Below, one piece after another: positions 19,498 to 28,947 of a stretch of 64,000 bases of DNA. Location of the stretch: positions 124,001-188,000 of the forward strand of contig NZ_JWLJ01000004.1 in assembly GCF_000813985.1 (NCBI RefSeq), read 5' to 3'. The translations under genes were made by a program, and so were the position numbers. The DNA comes from Ruegeria sp. ANG-R (GTDB lineage: Bacteria > Pseudomonadota > Alphaproteobacteria > Rhodobacterales > Rhodobacteraceae). Every line of letters begins with the position of its first letter. Position 1 is the first letter of the stretch. Under the pieces are notes generated by a model. The model saw only the letters and a list, made by a program, of their open reading frames with translations. It made no database searches and was not told the origin of the DNA.

Positions 19498-20559
19498 TCA
19501 ATTTGCAGCCGCCGGGGGCACCAGCGTCATTGCCGTAATGATTTCATCCTCGCGGATGCGCATTTCGGGGCGGATCATCGCCATCAAGGCACCCGGATCG
19601 TCAGCCGAACAGATGCCGCGGAACAGTTCGCGGTTCCACAACCCTTCAAGGCCACCTCCGCCAAGCGCATCCACCATCATCATGTCATTGAGACACAGCG
19701 AGTCGTCATCGATACAAAGATTGACGATCTTATCCCAAAGGCCGTCTTCGACCGAGTCGTAATACGTTACGGGATGCGCGATGCTGGGCTGGTTCAACTC
19801 GGCGATGGTCTCGCGATCCAGAGCGGTGCCCTGCGCACGTACCTGCCCAACCCAGCTGTCAAAATCCGCCTCATCCATCCCGTGAAACTTGAAGTGCATC
19901 TGCGAGAAGCCCGCGCCGCTATAGTTGGCCGAGAAGCCCTTGTAGACACCCGGTTCGTTGATGATGGCATTCAACTCGGTCTGCATCCCGGACATCGCAT
20001 AAATCTGACCTGCCAGCGCAGGTACAAAGAACGAGTTCATCACGGTGGTCGAGGTAATTTCAAACTTGATCGGCCGGTCTACAATGGCGGCGACTTCGTT
20101 GACCGTGGCAATCCCCTGTTCAGGATAGATAAACAGCCATTTCCAATCCATGGCTGACACCTGAATGACCATGGGTTCGACGCTCGGATCAATCTCCTGC
20201 CCATCGGATAGACGCCGGAGCGGTTCAAACGGGTCGAGCCGATGAGTCGCAACATAGGTCAGCCCGGCAAGGCAGATGATGATGGCAAGCGGCACGGACC
20301 AGATGATGATCTCAAGGCTGGTAGAGTGATCCCAGTCAGGCTCGTAGGACGCGTTCTTGTTCGATTCGCGATATTTCCAAGCGAAGAACACGGTAAGTGC
20401 CATGACGGGCACAATGATGATGAGCATCAGGACCGTCGAATAAAGAATCAAATCCGCCTGTTGGGCCGCAACATCGCCAGACGGATTCAGAACAACCAAA
20501 TCGCACCCGGACAGGGCAAAAAGTGATAACAGGGCTGTAACGGGCATCAAACGCTTCAT
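19498..20559 (-). CDS. cyoA: Cytochrome o ubiquinol oxidase subunit II (lipoprotein)
   Basis: The ATG at 20559 gives a 353-residue CyoA with a lipoprotein signal ending LSGC (Cys19), followed by two transmembrane helices and the cupredoxin domain with MDWKWLFIYP. The CuA cysteines of cytochrome c oxidases are absent, as expected for a quinol oxidase; FHGMDEADFDSWV matches the C-terminal COX_ARM region. A longer open frame upstream has no family similarity. First gene of cyoABCD-SURF1; the promoter should lie in the 187-base gap shared with the divergent MFS gene. Confidence 0.95.
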   Translation of the reverse strand: MKRLMPVTALLSLFALSGCDLVVLNPSGDVAAQQADLILYSTVLMLIIIVPVMALTVFFAWKYRESNKNASYEPDWDHSTSLEIIIWSVPLAIIICLAGLTYVATHRLDPFEPLRRLSDGQEIDPSVEPMVIQVSAMDWKWLFIYPEQGIATVNEVAAIVDRPIKFEITSTTVMNSFFVPALAGQIYAMSGMQTELNAIINEPGVYKGFSANYSGAGFSQMHFKFHGMDEADFDSWVGQVRAQGTALDRETIAELNQPSIAHPVTYYDSVEDGLWDKIVNLCIDDDSLCLNDMMMVDALGGGGLEGLWNRELFRGICSADDPGALMAMIRPEMRIREDEIITAMTLVPPAAAN

Positions 20560-20746
20560 TGTTTTGCGTCTCTTCGCTCGGTTTTTGACTGAAAAATTGC
20601 TAGGCTGGCGAGACAAATTACATACCTCCGCGTGCGCGGCCTCTTGTGCAGGTTTTTCTTCCGTGCTGCAATGCGACAAAAGATGACCCACGCAAATACC
20701 TTTGGCCTGACGCTCCGGAAACCATGGGTCGAAACAGGAGTATAGC

Positions 20747-22018
20747 ATGTCCAGCGTTGACAACCCACAGCGGCATACCGCGACAATCGACGAAGTCATA
20801 ACCACGGTCGTTATGGCGCGAGTAACTGATTTCTTTGGTTTTTTTGTCTATGCTATCGCGTCAGCACTGGTATTTCCAAAATTGTTTTTTCCGATGCTCG
20901 ATCCGCTGAGCGGCACTCTGGCATCATTTGCGATCTTCTCACTGGCCTTTCTGGCGCGCCCTGTTGCAAGCCTTGCGGGCCGGACCTTGCAATATAAAAT
21001 CGGCCGTGTCGGCAAAGTCACCCTGGCGCTTTTTCTGCTGGGCACATCCACCGTCGCTATCGGCTTGCTGCCCGGATACGAAAAAATCGGCTGGCTTGCG
21101 CCTGTATTTCTGGCGGTGTTGCGTATCCTTCAGGGTCTGGGGCTGGGCGGCGCCTGGGACGGGCTGACGCTGCAACTCCAAAACGCGGCGCCTGAGAACC
21201 GCAAAGGTCTCTATGCGATGGTGCCTCAACTGGGCGGCCCCATTGGTTTTGTGGTCGCCGCATCCATCTTTTTCGTGCTGAACGGCTTTCTGACCGATGA
21301 GGAATTCCTGAAATGGGGATGGCGCTTTGCCTTCTTCGCCGTGATGGCGGTGAATGTGGTCTCGCTATACGCTCGTGTCCGGCTGTTGAATGCGGATCTG
21401 GGTGTCGATCCCGAGGTGATTACCTCGGCCCCCCTGCCCGAGCTGGTAAGGAATGAGGGCGGAACCATCTTCCTGTCAGCCTGTCTGCCATTGGCCAGCT
21501 ACGCACTATTCCACATGGTCACTGTCTTTCCACTGGCTTTCGCCGCGATCTATGAGCGGTTCGAGGTCACCGAGGTTCTGACAATCCAGCTGATCGGTGG
21601 CGCGCTGGCGATTCTGGCTGTGATTGCTTCGGGCCTGCTGGCCGACCGCTTCAACCGTCGCGCGGTAATTGGGGCCAGCACCCTGCTGATCGCGATCCTG
21701 AGCCTGATGATCGGAACACTGGCCCACCATCCGTACATCTTTATTCTGTTTGGCTTCATGATCCTCGGGCTGGCATATGGCCAAGCGGGCGCCGTGGTTC
21801 CAAAACGCTTTCCCAAGAAATACCGGTATTCAGGCTCGGCAATGGCAACCAATCTGTCATGGATTATCGGGGCGGCCTTCGCACCATTGGTCGGTATCGG
21901 CCTGACAGCGCTGCTGGGATTGTGGGCAGCAGGGCTTTATCTGCTGTCCGGGGCGGTCGTCACATTTTCCGCGCTGTACCTGCTGAACCGGCGCGGCTTG
22001 ATGGAACACGCCGACTAG
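20747..22018 (+). CDS. MFS transporter (metabolite:H+ symporter-like)
   Basis: A 423-residue carrier with about twelve membrane segments. Early sequence ARVTDFFGFFVYAIAS, FLARPVASLAGR and LRILQGLGLGGAWDG matches the metabolite:H+ symporter branch (MhpC/ProP/ShiA relatives), and LADRFNRRAVIGAS is the second-half loop motif. The substrate is not identifiable. It is transcribed divergently from cyoA, so shared control is possible; there is no other link to respiration in the sequence. Confidence 0.88.
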   Translation: MSSVDNPQRHTATIDEVITTVVMARVTDFFGFFVYAIASALVFPKLFFPMLDPLSGTLASFAIFSLAFLARPVASLAGRTLQYKIGRVGKVTLALFLLGTSTVAIGLLPGYEKIGWLAPVFLAVLRILQGLGLGGAWDGLTLQLQNAAPENRKGLYAMVPQLGGPIGFVVAASIFFVLNGFLTDEEFLKWGWRFAFFAVMAVNVVSLYARVRLLNADLGVDPEVITSAPLPELVRNEGGTIFLSACLPLASYALFHMVTVFPLAFAAIYERFEVTEVLTIQLIGGALAILAVIASGLLADRFNRRAVIGASTLLIAILSLMIGTLAHHPYIFILFGFMILGLAYGQAGAVVPKRFPKKYRYSGSAMATNLSWIIGAAFAPLVGIGLTALLGLWAAGLYLLSGAVVTFSALYLLNRRGLMEHAD

Positions 22019-22029
22019 AACAATCGCAT

Positions 22030-22059
22030 GGGCCGGTCCGCCGGATCGGCGACCGGCCC
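22030..22059. terminator. GC-rich hairpin between convergent MFS and acnB
   Basis: An inverted repeat GGGCCGGT...ACCGGCCC with an inner CGCC/GGCG pair around GGATC forms a very stable hairpin between two converging genes. The T-run after it is short on the plus strand (CCTTT) and absent on the minus strand, so it may slow polymerase or protect 3' ends rather than act as a classical terminator. Confidence 0.5.
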
Positions 22060-22066
22060 GATGCCT

Positions 22067-24859
22067 TTAAAAATGTGCGGAGTTGGTGTTCGCGGGTTTG
22101 GCTGCGGGTGGCGCAAACCGGGTCAGATCAATCCCTTCGACCGCGGCCTTGTATTCTTCCATTCGGGGAGTACGCCCAAGAATGGCGGAAAGCACCACGA
22201 CGGGCGTTGACGCCAGCAGCGATTCACCTTTCTTTTCCTCGGAATCCTCGACGACACGGCCCTGGAACAGACGGGTAGATGTCGCCAGAACGGTATCGCC
22301 TTTTTCGGCCTTTTCCTGGTTGCCCATGCACAGGTTGCAGCCCGGACGCTCCAGATACAAAGTGTTCTCATACTCGGTTCGGGCCGCTGTCTTGGGGAAC
22401 AGATCATCGAACTCAAAGCCCGAATACTCCTGAAGAATGCTCCACTCACCCTCTTCCTTCAACTCGTCGACGATGTTGTAGGTCGGAGCCGCAACAACCA
22501 AAGGCGCTTTGAATTCGACCTTGCCGTTTTGCTTTTCGAGGTTTTTCAGCATCTGCGACACAATGATCAGATCGCCCTTGTGAACCATGCAGGACCCGAC
22601 AAAGCCCAGATCCACCTTCTTCTCGCCTTTGTAGTAAGAAACGGGCCGGATCGTGTCATGCGTATAGCGTTTTGAGACGTCCGCATTGTTAACATCCGGA
22701 TCGGCAATCATGGGTTCGTTGATCTCGTCCAGATCAACCACCAGCTCGGCGAAATATTCAGCATTATCATCGGGTCGCAGCGCAGGCACCGCGCCGGATC
22801 TGACCTCGGCAATGCGCGCATCAGCTTTGTCGATCAGACCCTGCAGCGTTTGCGCCTCGTTATCCATACCCTTTTCGATCATGATCTGAATGCGGCTTTT
22901 GGCGATTTCCAGAGACTCGATCAGAGTATCGTCTTCGGAAATACAGATCGACGCTTTCGCCTTCATCTCGGCGGTCCAGTCGGTAAAGGTGAACGCCTGA
23001 TCCGCCAAAAGGGTTCCGATATGCACCTCGATTATGCGCCCCTGAAACACGTTATCGCCGAATTTCCGCAACATCTGCGCCTGGGTCGCATGAACGACAT
23101 CGCGGAAATCCATGTGATCGGCCATCTGACCTTTGAAGGTAACCTTCACGGATTCAGGAATTGGCATGGTCGCCTCACCCGTGGCCAGAGCCAGGGCAAC
23201 AGTGCCCGAATCCGCCCCGAAGGCGACGCCTTTGGACATACGTGTATGCGAGTCACCTCCGATGATGATCGCACGGTCATCCACGGTGATGTCGTTCAGA
23301 ACCTTGTGAATCACATCCGTCATCGAGTGATAGACGCCCTTGGGATCACGCGCGGTGATCAGACCAAAATTATTCATGAACGCCATCAGCTTCGGGATGT
23401 TGGCCTGCGCCTTCTTGTCCCAGACCGAGGCGGTATGACAGCCGGATTGATAGGCGCCGTCCACAGTCGGAGAAATAATGGTCGCCGCCATCGATTCCAG
23501 CTCCTGAGAGGTCATCAAACCGGTCGTGTCCTGCGACCCCACAATGTTCACCTTGACCCGAACATCAGAGCCGGCGTGCAGAACAGTTCCATCAGCCACG
23601 CCTACGGCATTCCTGTTAAAGATTTTTTCGACCGCTGTCAGACCCTGCCCTTCACGTGAAATCTCTTTGGACGGTGCAAAAGCGGATTTCAGTTCAACTC
23701 CCAGCGTCTGCGCCGCAAATGTTTGAAGCTTCTTGCCAAACACGATGGCATAGGACCCACCGGCCTTGATGAACTCGACCTTCTGCGGGGTGAATGAGGA
23801 CGCGATCTCGACCAGTTCGTTATCGCCCGAAGCGTCATAGAGCTTTTTGTCCTTGGTGTTAATCGTCAGAACCGTCCCGGTTTCAACCGAGTACTTCTGT
23901 TCAAGGATCGGGCTGTCATCATTGTTGAGGATCGGATTGCCCTGTGAATCGACCTTCTTGATCCAATTCTTCAGATCGATCCCGATCCCACCGGTTACCC
24001 CGACGGTGGTCAGAAAGATCGGGGAAATACCATTCGTGCCCGCCACGATCGGGGCAATGTTTACGAAAGGCACATAGGGGCTGGCTTGTTTACCTGTCCA
24101 AAGCGCCACGTTGTTGACGCCCGACATCCGGGACGAGCCGACGCCCATCGTACCTTTCTCTGCAATCAGCATCACGCGTTTGTCCGGATGCTGGCGCTGC
24201 AGTTCCTGAATCTCGTCCTGAGCTTGCTTCGAGATCAGGCACTTGCCGTGCAATTCCCGGTCCGAGCGTGAGTGCGCCTGATTGCCCGGCGACAACAAAT
24301 CGGTCGAAATGTCGCCTTCGGCGGCGACATAGGTTACGACTTTGATCTCTTCGTCGATATCGGGCAGCTTGGTGAAGAATTCGGCCTTGGCATAGCTTTC
24401 CAGGATATCGCGCGCGATGGGATTGCCCGCAGCGAAGGCCTCTTGCAGGCGACCCGTATCAGCTTCGTACAAGAAGACCTGCGTTTTCAGCACCTCAGCT
24501 GCCTGTGCCGCAATCCCCGGATTGTCACCCAAAGCCAGATCAAGGAGAACCTCGACCGAAGGGCCGCCTTTCATGTGCGACAACAGCTCAAAAGCAAACG
24601 GCACCGATATCTCTTCGACCGTTGCATCGCCGAGAATGATTTCTTTAAGGAAACGCGCCTTCTCACCGGCAGCGCTGGTTGTGCCGGGCAGCGTGTTATA
24701 GATGAAATAATTAAGTGAATCCGCCCGATGCGCATGATCGACGTCCTTGATCTGCGCAACGATTTCCTTGACAAGCGCACCGTCATCAATCGGCTTGGGG
24801 TGCAGGCCTTGAGTTTTACGGGATTCAATTTCATCAAGATATTCAGTGTACAGGCTCAT
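22067..24859 (-). CDS. acnB: Aconitate hydratase B
   Basis: A 930-residue bifunctional aconitase / 2-methylisocitrate dehydratase. The N-terminal HEAT-like domain (about 1-160) precedes the swivel domain, as in AcnB and unlike AcnA. The cluster-binding block ERPGCNLCMGNQ near residue 845, GGDSHTRMSKGVAF and TEYENTLYL are canonical. It acts in the TCA cycle and methylcitrate cycle in the cytoplasm. Monocistronic, with a long upstream non-coding stretch. Confidence 0.97.
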   Translation of the reverse strand: MSLYTEYLDEIESRKTQGLHPKPIDDGALVKEIVAQIKDVDHAHRADSLNYFIYNTLPGTTSAAGEKARFLKEIILGDATVEEISVPFAFELLSHMKGGPSVEVLLDLALGDNPGIAAQAAEVLKTQVFLYEADTGRLQEAFAAGNPIARDILESYAKAEFFTKLPDIDEEIKVVTYVAAEGDISTDLLSPGNQAHSRSDRELHGKCLISKQAQDEIQELQRQHPDKRVMLIAEKGTMGVGSSRMSGVNNVALWTGKQASPYVPFVNIAPIVAGTNGISPIFLTTVGVTGGIGIDLKNWIKKVDSQGNPILNNDDSPILEQKYSVETGTVLTINTKDKKLYDASGDNELVEIASSFTPQKVEFIKAGGSYAIVFGKKLQTFAAQTLGVELKSAFAPSKEISREGQGLTAVEKIFNRNAVGVADGTVLHAGSDVRVKVNIVGSQDTTGLMTSQELESMAATIISPTVDGAYQSGCHTASVWDKKAQANIPKLMAFMNNFGLITARDPKGVYHSMTDVIHKVLNDITVDDRAIIIGGDSHTRMSKGVAFGADSGTVALALATGEATMPIPESVKVTFKGQMADHMDFRDVVHATQAQMLRKFGDNVFQGRIIEVHIGTLLADQAFTFTDWTAEMKAKASICISEDDTLIESLEIAKSRIQIMIEKGMDNEAQTLQGLIDKADARIAEVRSGAVPALRPDDNAEYFAELVVDLDEINEPMIADPDVNNADVSKRYTHDTIRPVSYYKGEKKVDLGFVGSCMVHKGDLIIVSQMLKNLEKQNGKVEFKAPLVVAAPTYNIVDELKEEGEWSILQEYSGFEFDDLFPKTAARTEYENTLYLERPGCNLCMGNQEKAEKGDTVLATSTRLFQGRVVEDSEEKKGESLLASTPVVVLSAILGRTPRMEEYKAAVEGIDLTRFAPPAAKPANTNSAHF

Positions 24860-25691
24860 GGCTCATTCCGGCATTTTGTTGCTCGATTGCTAGGGTTCTG
24901 CGATGGGTTGAACACCCGACAATCCTGTTTGTATGCGGCGGTATACTATAACTGAAAAACTTGCAAGCCTTACACCTGTGGCGGGATGTCCCGCCCTGTG
25001 CGGATGCATTACCAAAGGCAATAGCCTCAGCGCTATACCGGCCTCAGCAACACAATCGGCTATCTCATGTGGTCGGGTGAGTGATCAAAGGTTACGAAAC
25101 ATATGAATTGACCACAATACGAGATCAGCTAGCTCTAAGCAGCCTTATATCTATGTTTTAGGTTTCTTTTCTGACATCGCCCAGCCCATACCGGAATCAC
25201 CGGCGCCCACCGTAGCGCTCACCTTTGGGCCGTGCCGTTGGTCCCCGACCACCACCACCTCGCACCAGTCTTTCAGCGGAAAGCTTCGCCTAGTTTCGGG
25301 CCAGCTTTGTCAGCGGAAGGTGCATTACGACTGATCAGCTTGGTGGGCTTCGGGACCATCTGGGAAGAAACAACCCAGACTAAACCGACATTCCCCATTT
25401 TGAAACGGATCACGTCAAATAGAACATCCTCCACCATTCACATGCAGAACCCAGCGACGCCTAGCAGTCGATAGAGTGCCCTGCGTTGGGCGATGGACAC
25501 TCGAACTCGGTCTGTCGCAGACGTGGATGTGTGACGTGCTTTGCTGTGGAAGCGACTACCTAAAAATTCGGGATGCCGTTACCGAATGGTAGCAGACGAC
25601 AGCCTGAAACCCGGTGTGTCCTTGACGGGGGCGGGCTCTCGATCATCTGACAAACTGACCGAATGAGGGGCCAGCCGCGCGGCCACCTCAT
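24860..25691. other. Long intergenic region upstream of acnB
   Basis: An 832-base stretch without a convincing gene. The acnB promoter should lie in the first 100 bases (minus strand), where an AT-rich TATAGTATAC occurs at about 24939-24948. A perfect 7-bp inverted repeat GGCGGGA-TG-TCCCGCC lies at 24980-24995. Frames of 80-100 codons occur but lack family sequence or ribosome-binding sites. Decayed coding DNA or an unrecognised small RNA cannot be excluded. Confidence 0.4.
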
Positions 25692-25693
25692 TC
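25661..25693 (-). terminator. Hairpin at the 3' end of the Rieske oxygenase gene
   Basis: GAATGAGG and CCTCATTC form a perfect 8-bp outer stem with a GC-rich inner part, overlapping the stop codon of the oxygenase gene. Only a weak T-stretch follows on the minus strand (CAGTTTGTC), so it is a probable but not ideal terminator. Confidence 0.5.
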
Positions 25694-26741
25694 AGGCCTG
25701 GCGCAAAGCACCTTCTGGCGCTGCAGTTTCAGCCTCAATCGCACGGTCCAATACGCGTCTGAACATTTTGGCACCTGCATCCAGACCCAGATCGATATGC
25801 GGCGTCCGGGCGTTTTTCATGCCCTTATGCACGTCTTCCAGCACATACTTGTCCTCAAGAAACGCCATCCGGGCGCCGTCATTCATGAACTTCGAAACCT
25901 CCGCATTGTTCGGATCAGAGTTGCGGTGCTGGAACCAGAAGTATCTGGTCTGATCCTCGTTGATAGGGGTCATAAAATTGTACGAGATGTTTACGAAGGT
26001 TTCGTCAACCGGGTCCTTCTCATAGCCACCGGTGCCGACAGGCGTGTATACGGATTTATTCAACCCGATTGCGGGAAGACACATCTCGTAGTGCTGCAAG
26101 CGGTCGCAATCTCCATCAAACGCGACCAGTTTGGAATAGTAGGGCGACGGCGGTTTATTCTCGATCCAGCGCGAAACGATCACACCTCGACCCGTCTTTT
26201 CAACATTCAGCGGCTCCTCATCCGTCCCCGCCCCAGCAAATGAGGAGACGTGGACCCAGGCCACGTGGCTGGGATCGAGCAGGTTGTCGCAAACCCAAAG
26301 GTAATGGCAATCAATATCCATCACCCCGCCATCCGTCAGGCCCCAGCTGGCGTCATCAAAGTTGTCGATCGGGAAAATCAGGTCCGGATCGGCCAGTGCG
26401 GGATCTCCCATCCAGATCCAAAGCAAGCGATAGCGGTCGACGACGGGGTAGGACTTCACCACCGCGCGCCGCGGGGTCATCCCACGCTGGGTCGGACTGT
26501 CGATACACTTGCCCGAGCAGTCGAATGTCAGCCCATGATAACCGCATTCAACCAGATCACCCTTCAGGTTGCCCTTGGAAAGCGGGAGCTTGCGATGCGG
26601 ACAGGCATCCTCAAGCGCCACGGGCGTGCCGTCCTGCCGCCGATAGAGCACAATGTTCTCGCCCAGATAGGTCTCGGGCTTCAGTTCGCGCCCGACATCT
26701 GTGCTCCAGGCGGCAACATACCAGCAATTCCTGAGGTACAT
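25692..26741 (-). CDS. Rieske [2Fe-2S] ring-hydroxylating/demethylating oxygenase (VanA-like)
   Basis: A 349-residue oxygenase alpha subunit. The Rieske ligands are C47-P-H49 and C66-G-Y-H69, and NLLDPSHVAWVH gives the two histidines of the mononuclear iron site. The start ATG at 26741 yields the usual MYLRNCWYVAAW opening of VanA-like enzymes, which demethylate methoxy-arenes or hydroxylate related compounds. No ferredoxin-reductase partner (VanB) lies nearby, so electrons must come from elsewhere. A LysR gene lies upstream on the same strand. Substrate unknown. Confidence 0.9.
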   Translation of the reverse strand: MYLRNCWYVAAWSTDVGRELKPETYLGENIVLYRRQDGTPVALEDACPHRKLPLSKGNLKGDLVECGYHGLTFDCSGKCIDSPTQRGMTPRRAVVKSYPVVDRYRLLWIWMGDPALADPDLIFPIDNFDDASWGLTDGGVMDIDCHYLWVCDNLLDPSHVAWVHVSSFAGAGTDEEPLNVEKTGRGVIVSRWIENKPPSPYYSKLVAFDGDCDRLQHYEMCLPAIGLNKSVYTPVGTGGYEKDPVDETFVNISYNFMTPINEDQTRYFWFQHRNSDPNNAEVSKFMNDGARMAFLEDKYVLEDVHKGMKNARTPHIDLGLDAGAKMFRRVLDRAIEAETAAPEGALRQA

Positions 26742-26836
26742 GATTTGCTCTCCTATTTAACCAGGTGGCTGGGGCCATTATGGCAGGGTCAGGACAATAC
26801 GCCATGTTGGTTTTGTAATGATATATATAAGGCAGG

Positions 26837-27766
26837 CTAATTCGGCTGCTCCGCCGGTGGCGGCAGATCGGGCTGCGACATAGCCTCGGCCTTGATCCAT
26901 TTCAGGAACTCGTTGACTTTCTGGCTGTCTTTGGCCTCAGGGCGTCGCACCAGCCAGTACGATAGCGGCGATTGCGTCAGTTGCCGGAACGGGCGCACCA
27001 ATCGGCCGTCGCACAGCGCATCGATAACCAATGGTTCACGCCCCAGCGCAACACCCAACCCTTCTATCGCAGCCTGTATAACCATATTCGCCTGGCCCAG
27101 ACGGCGCGTACGTATTCCGGATGGCAGGATCAAGTTGGTCCGACGTGCCCAAAACTCCCACGTTGGGCTCGATGCGCCATGGTGCAGGTTTTCATCGACC
27201 AGCAGGGTGTGCTTCGAAAGATCCCCGATGTCCTGCAATTGAGGCAACAGCGCAGGTGCACATACAGGAAACAGCCTTTCCTGCATGAGCAAATCCACCT
27301 CAAGCCCAGGGTATTCACCAAGGCCGTACCGAATGCCGATATCGGATTCCGCGCCGGAAAACGGATAGAATCCGGTATCTGTCGCAATCGAAATGGACAA
27401 GTCCGGATTGGCCAGATCAAAGCTCAAGAGCCTCGGGAACAGCCAGTTGAACGCAAAGCCAGGCAGGCAAGAAATCACGATCGTCCGGTCGGTTCGCGTT
27501 CGGTCGCGCAGTTGAGCACACACATCCGAAATGCGTCCCAATCCATCTGCGATTGCCAACGCCAGTTGTTCACCGTCACGGGTTGGCCGTGAACGTCGCG
27601 CACCGCGCACCAGCAAATCCCGACCCAGCCATTCCTCCAACGACCTTACGTGCTGACTGACCGCACTTTGACTGACCCCCAATTCCTCGGCAGCCGGAGA
27701 AAAACCAGAATGGCGCACGACCGCCTCGAAGGCGCGCAACGCGGAATACGGCAGGTTCAGGATCAT
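26837..27766 (-). CDS. LysR family transcriptional regulator (GcvA-like)
   Basis: Started at ATG 27766, the 309-residue protein begins MILNLPYSALRAFEAVVRH, the standard GcvA-type N-terminus; ATG 27790 and 27802 are alternatives. The winged helix-turn-helix (AAEELGVSQSAVSQHVRSLE) is followed by the substrate-binding domain. It is divergent from the NicX/M29-like gene and lies upstream of the Rieske gene on the same strand. CTAAT/ATTAG repeats directly upstream fit a GcvA-type operator, so it probably regulates itself and the divergent gene. Confidence 0.9.
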   Translation of the reverse strand: MILNLPYSALRAFEAVVRHSGFSPAAEELGVSQSAVSQHVRSLEEWLGRDLLVRGARRSRPTRDGEQLALAIADGLGRISDVCAQLRDRTRTDRTIVISCLPGFAFNWLFPRLLSFDLANPDLSISIATDTGFYPFSGAESDIGIRYGLGEYPGLEVDLLMQERLFPVCAPALLPQLQDIGDLSKHTLLVDENLHHGASSPTWEFWARRTNLILPSGIRTRRLGQANMVIQAAIEGLGVALGREPLVIDALCDGRLVRPFRQLTQSPLSYWLVRRPEAKDSQKVNEFLKWIKAEAMSQPDLPPPAEQPN

Positions 27767-27811
27767 ATTAGTCACCCTAATGTCAGCCATTATTACTTTC
27801 AAATGGATTAG
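27767..27811. promoter_or_regulatory. Candidate GcvA-type operator (CTAAT boxes)
   Basis: ATTAG (27767-27771), CTAAT (27777-27781) and ATTAG (27807-27811) occur between the divergent LysR and NicX/M29-like genes; the first two form an inverted repeat with a 5-bp spacer. E. coli GcvA sites are known to contain CTAAT. Function here is inferred from position next to a GcvA-like regulator. Confidence 0.45.
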
Positions 27812-27861
27812 CAGCAGACACGGGCCGTAAATTTGAAAAACCAGACACTCGGGAGATGTCG

Positions 27862-28947
27862 ATGTCCGACATGACGCCAGAGCGGGGCGCTTACAATCTG
27901 TTGGTCAATTGCGCCCGCGCGACAGCGGGTGACAAGCTGTTGATTGCCTATGAACCACCTGAGTTTGGTTACTTCGATGCCGACAGCGTGGATGTTGTCA
28001 GCCGTGCCGCCGGTCAACTGGGACTACGGGTCGATACCATCGACGTGGGCTTCACCCCCGACAATCCGCATTTGTCGCCCGAGCTTCTCGCCCGGTTCGA
28101 CGCTGCCGACATCATACTTTTTCTCGCCCGGCTTGGAGACCAGTTGCGTTTCGCTGACATGCCGCAGGGTAAAAAAGTCATTGTCAGCTTTGCACTGACC
28201 AAAGAGATGCTGGGGTCGGGCTTTTCCAATGGGCACCACGCCGCGTTCATGGAGCTTAAGGCCGGCATCAACGCAATACTGGATGCATCCGAGGGCGTAA
28301 GGATCACCTGCCCGCTGGGCACCGATGTTCGCGGTCGCCCGGTGATGAACCTGCAACCATCTGGCGACACTTCGATCCTGCGCTTTCCGATGTCCGTCTT
28401 CACGCCGGTTCCGGCCCACAGTTTTTCCGGCCGGGTGGCAATCAGTTTCCTGACGGGAGCAGGTTCGAAATATTACGATGACTATACGATCGAATTCGAT
28501 CGCCCCGTTTTCGCGATAATGGAGAACGGCCGGTTGCTCCGGTTCGATGGCGATCCCATCAACGCCGCCCGGGCCGAAGCGCACTACGACCGGGTTGCCG
28601 GACAATTTGGTATCGACCGCAATTTCGTGCACTCCTGGCACGCAGGTATACATCCGGGTTGTGGTTACCCATGGGACATGCGCGACAATTATGAGCGCTG
28701 GGGCGGGTCCGCTTTCGGCAACCCGCGCATCCTTCATTTTCATACCTGCGGCGCTTATGCACCCGGCGAAATCAGCTGGAATGTCATCGACCCGACTATT
28801 GTGATCGATGAAGAGACTTATTGGAACACCGGTGTATTCCACGCTGAACAGCTACCCGGTGGGCGGTCAATTCTGGATCGACACCCCTGCGCGGCCACTT
28901 TGTTTGAAAACCCCGATCTGGATATCGGGCTCCGCGCGGTAGGCTGA
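27862..28947 (+). CDS. NicX/M29-aminopeptidase-like protein, function unknown
   Basis: A 361-residue protein resembling the M29 aminopeptidase T / NicX (2,5-dihydroxypyridine dioxygenase) group. ATG 27862 is preferred to ATG 27856 because GGGAG at 27851-27855 is then correctly spaced. The strand-loop HSWHAGIHPGCGYP aligns by eye with the region of NicX holding the first iron histidine, but the H-x-D pair of NicX near the C-terminus is not evident (EISWNVID there); HFHTCG offers other candidate ligands. It may therefore have a different metal site or activity. It is divergent from a LysR gene and may be its target. Confidence 0.7.
   Translation: MSDMTPERGAYNLLVNCARATAGDKLLIAYEPPEFGYFDADSVDVVSRAAGQLGLRVDTIDVGFTPDNPHLSPELLARFDAADIILFLARLGDQLRFADMPQGKKVIVSFALTKEMLGSGFSNGHHAAFMELKAGINAILDASEGVRITCPLGTDVRGRPVMNLQPSGDTSILRFPMSVFTPVPAHSFSGRVAISFLTGAGSKYYDDYTIEFDRPVFAIMENGRLLRFDGDPINAARAEAHYDRVAGQFGIDRNFVHSWHAGIHPGCGYPWDMRDNYERWGGSAFGNPRILHFHTCGAYAPGEISWNVIDPTIVIDEETYWNTGVFHAEQLPGGRSILDRHPCAATLFENPDLDIGLRAVG

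Noticed and set aside
25232..25474. Short frame of 80 codons upstream of acnB
   Set aside because: No ribosome-binding site and no recognisable sequence; consistent with chance in non-coding DNA.
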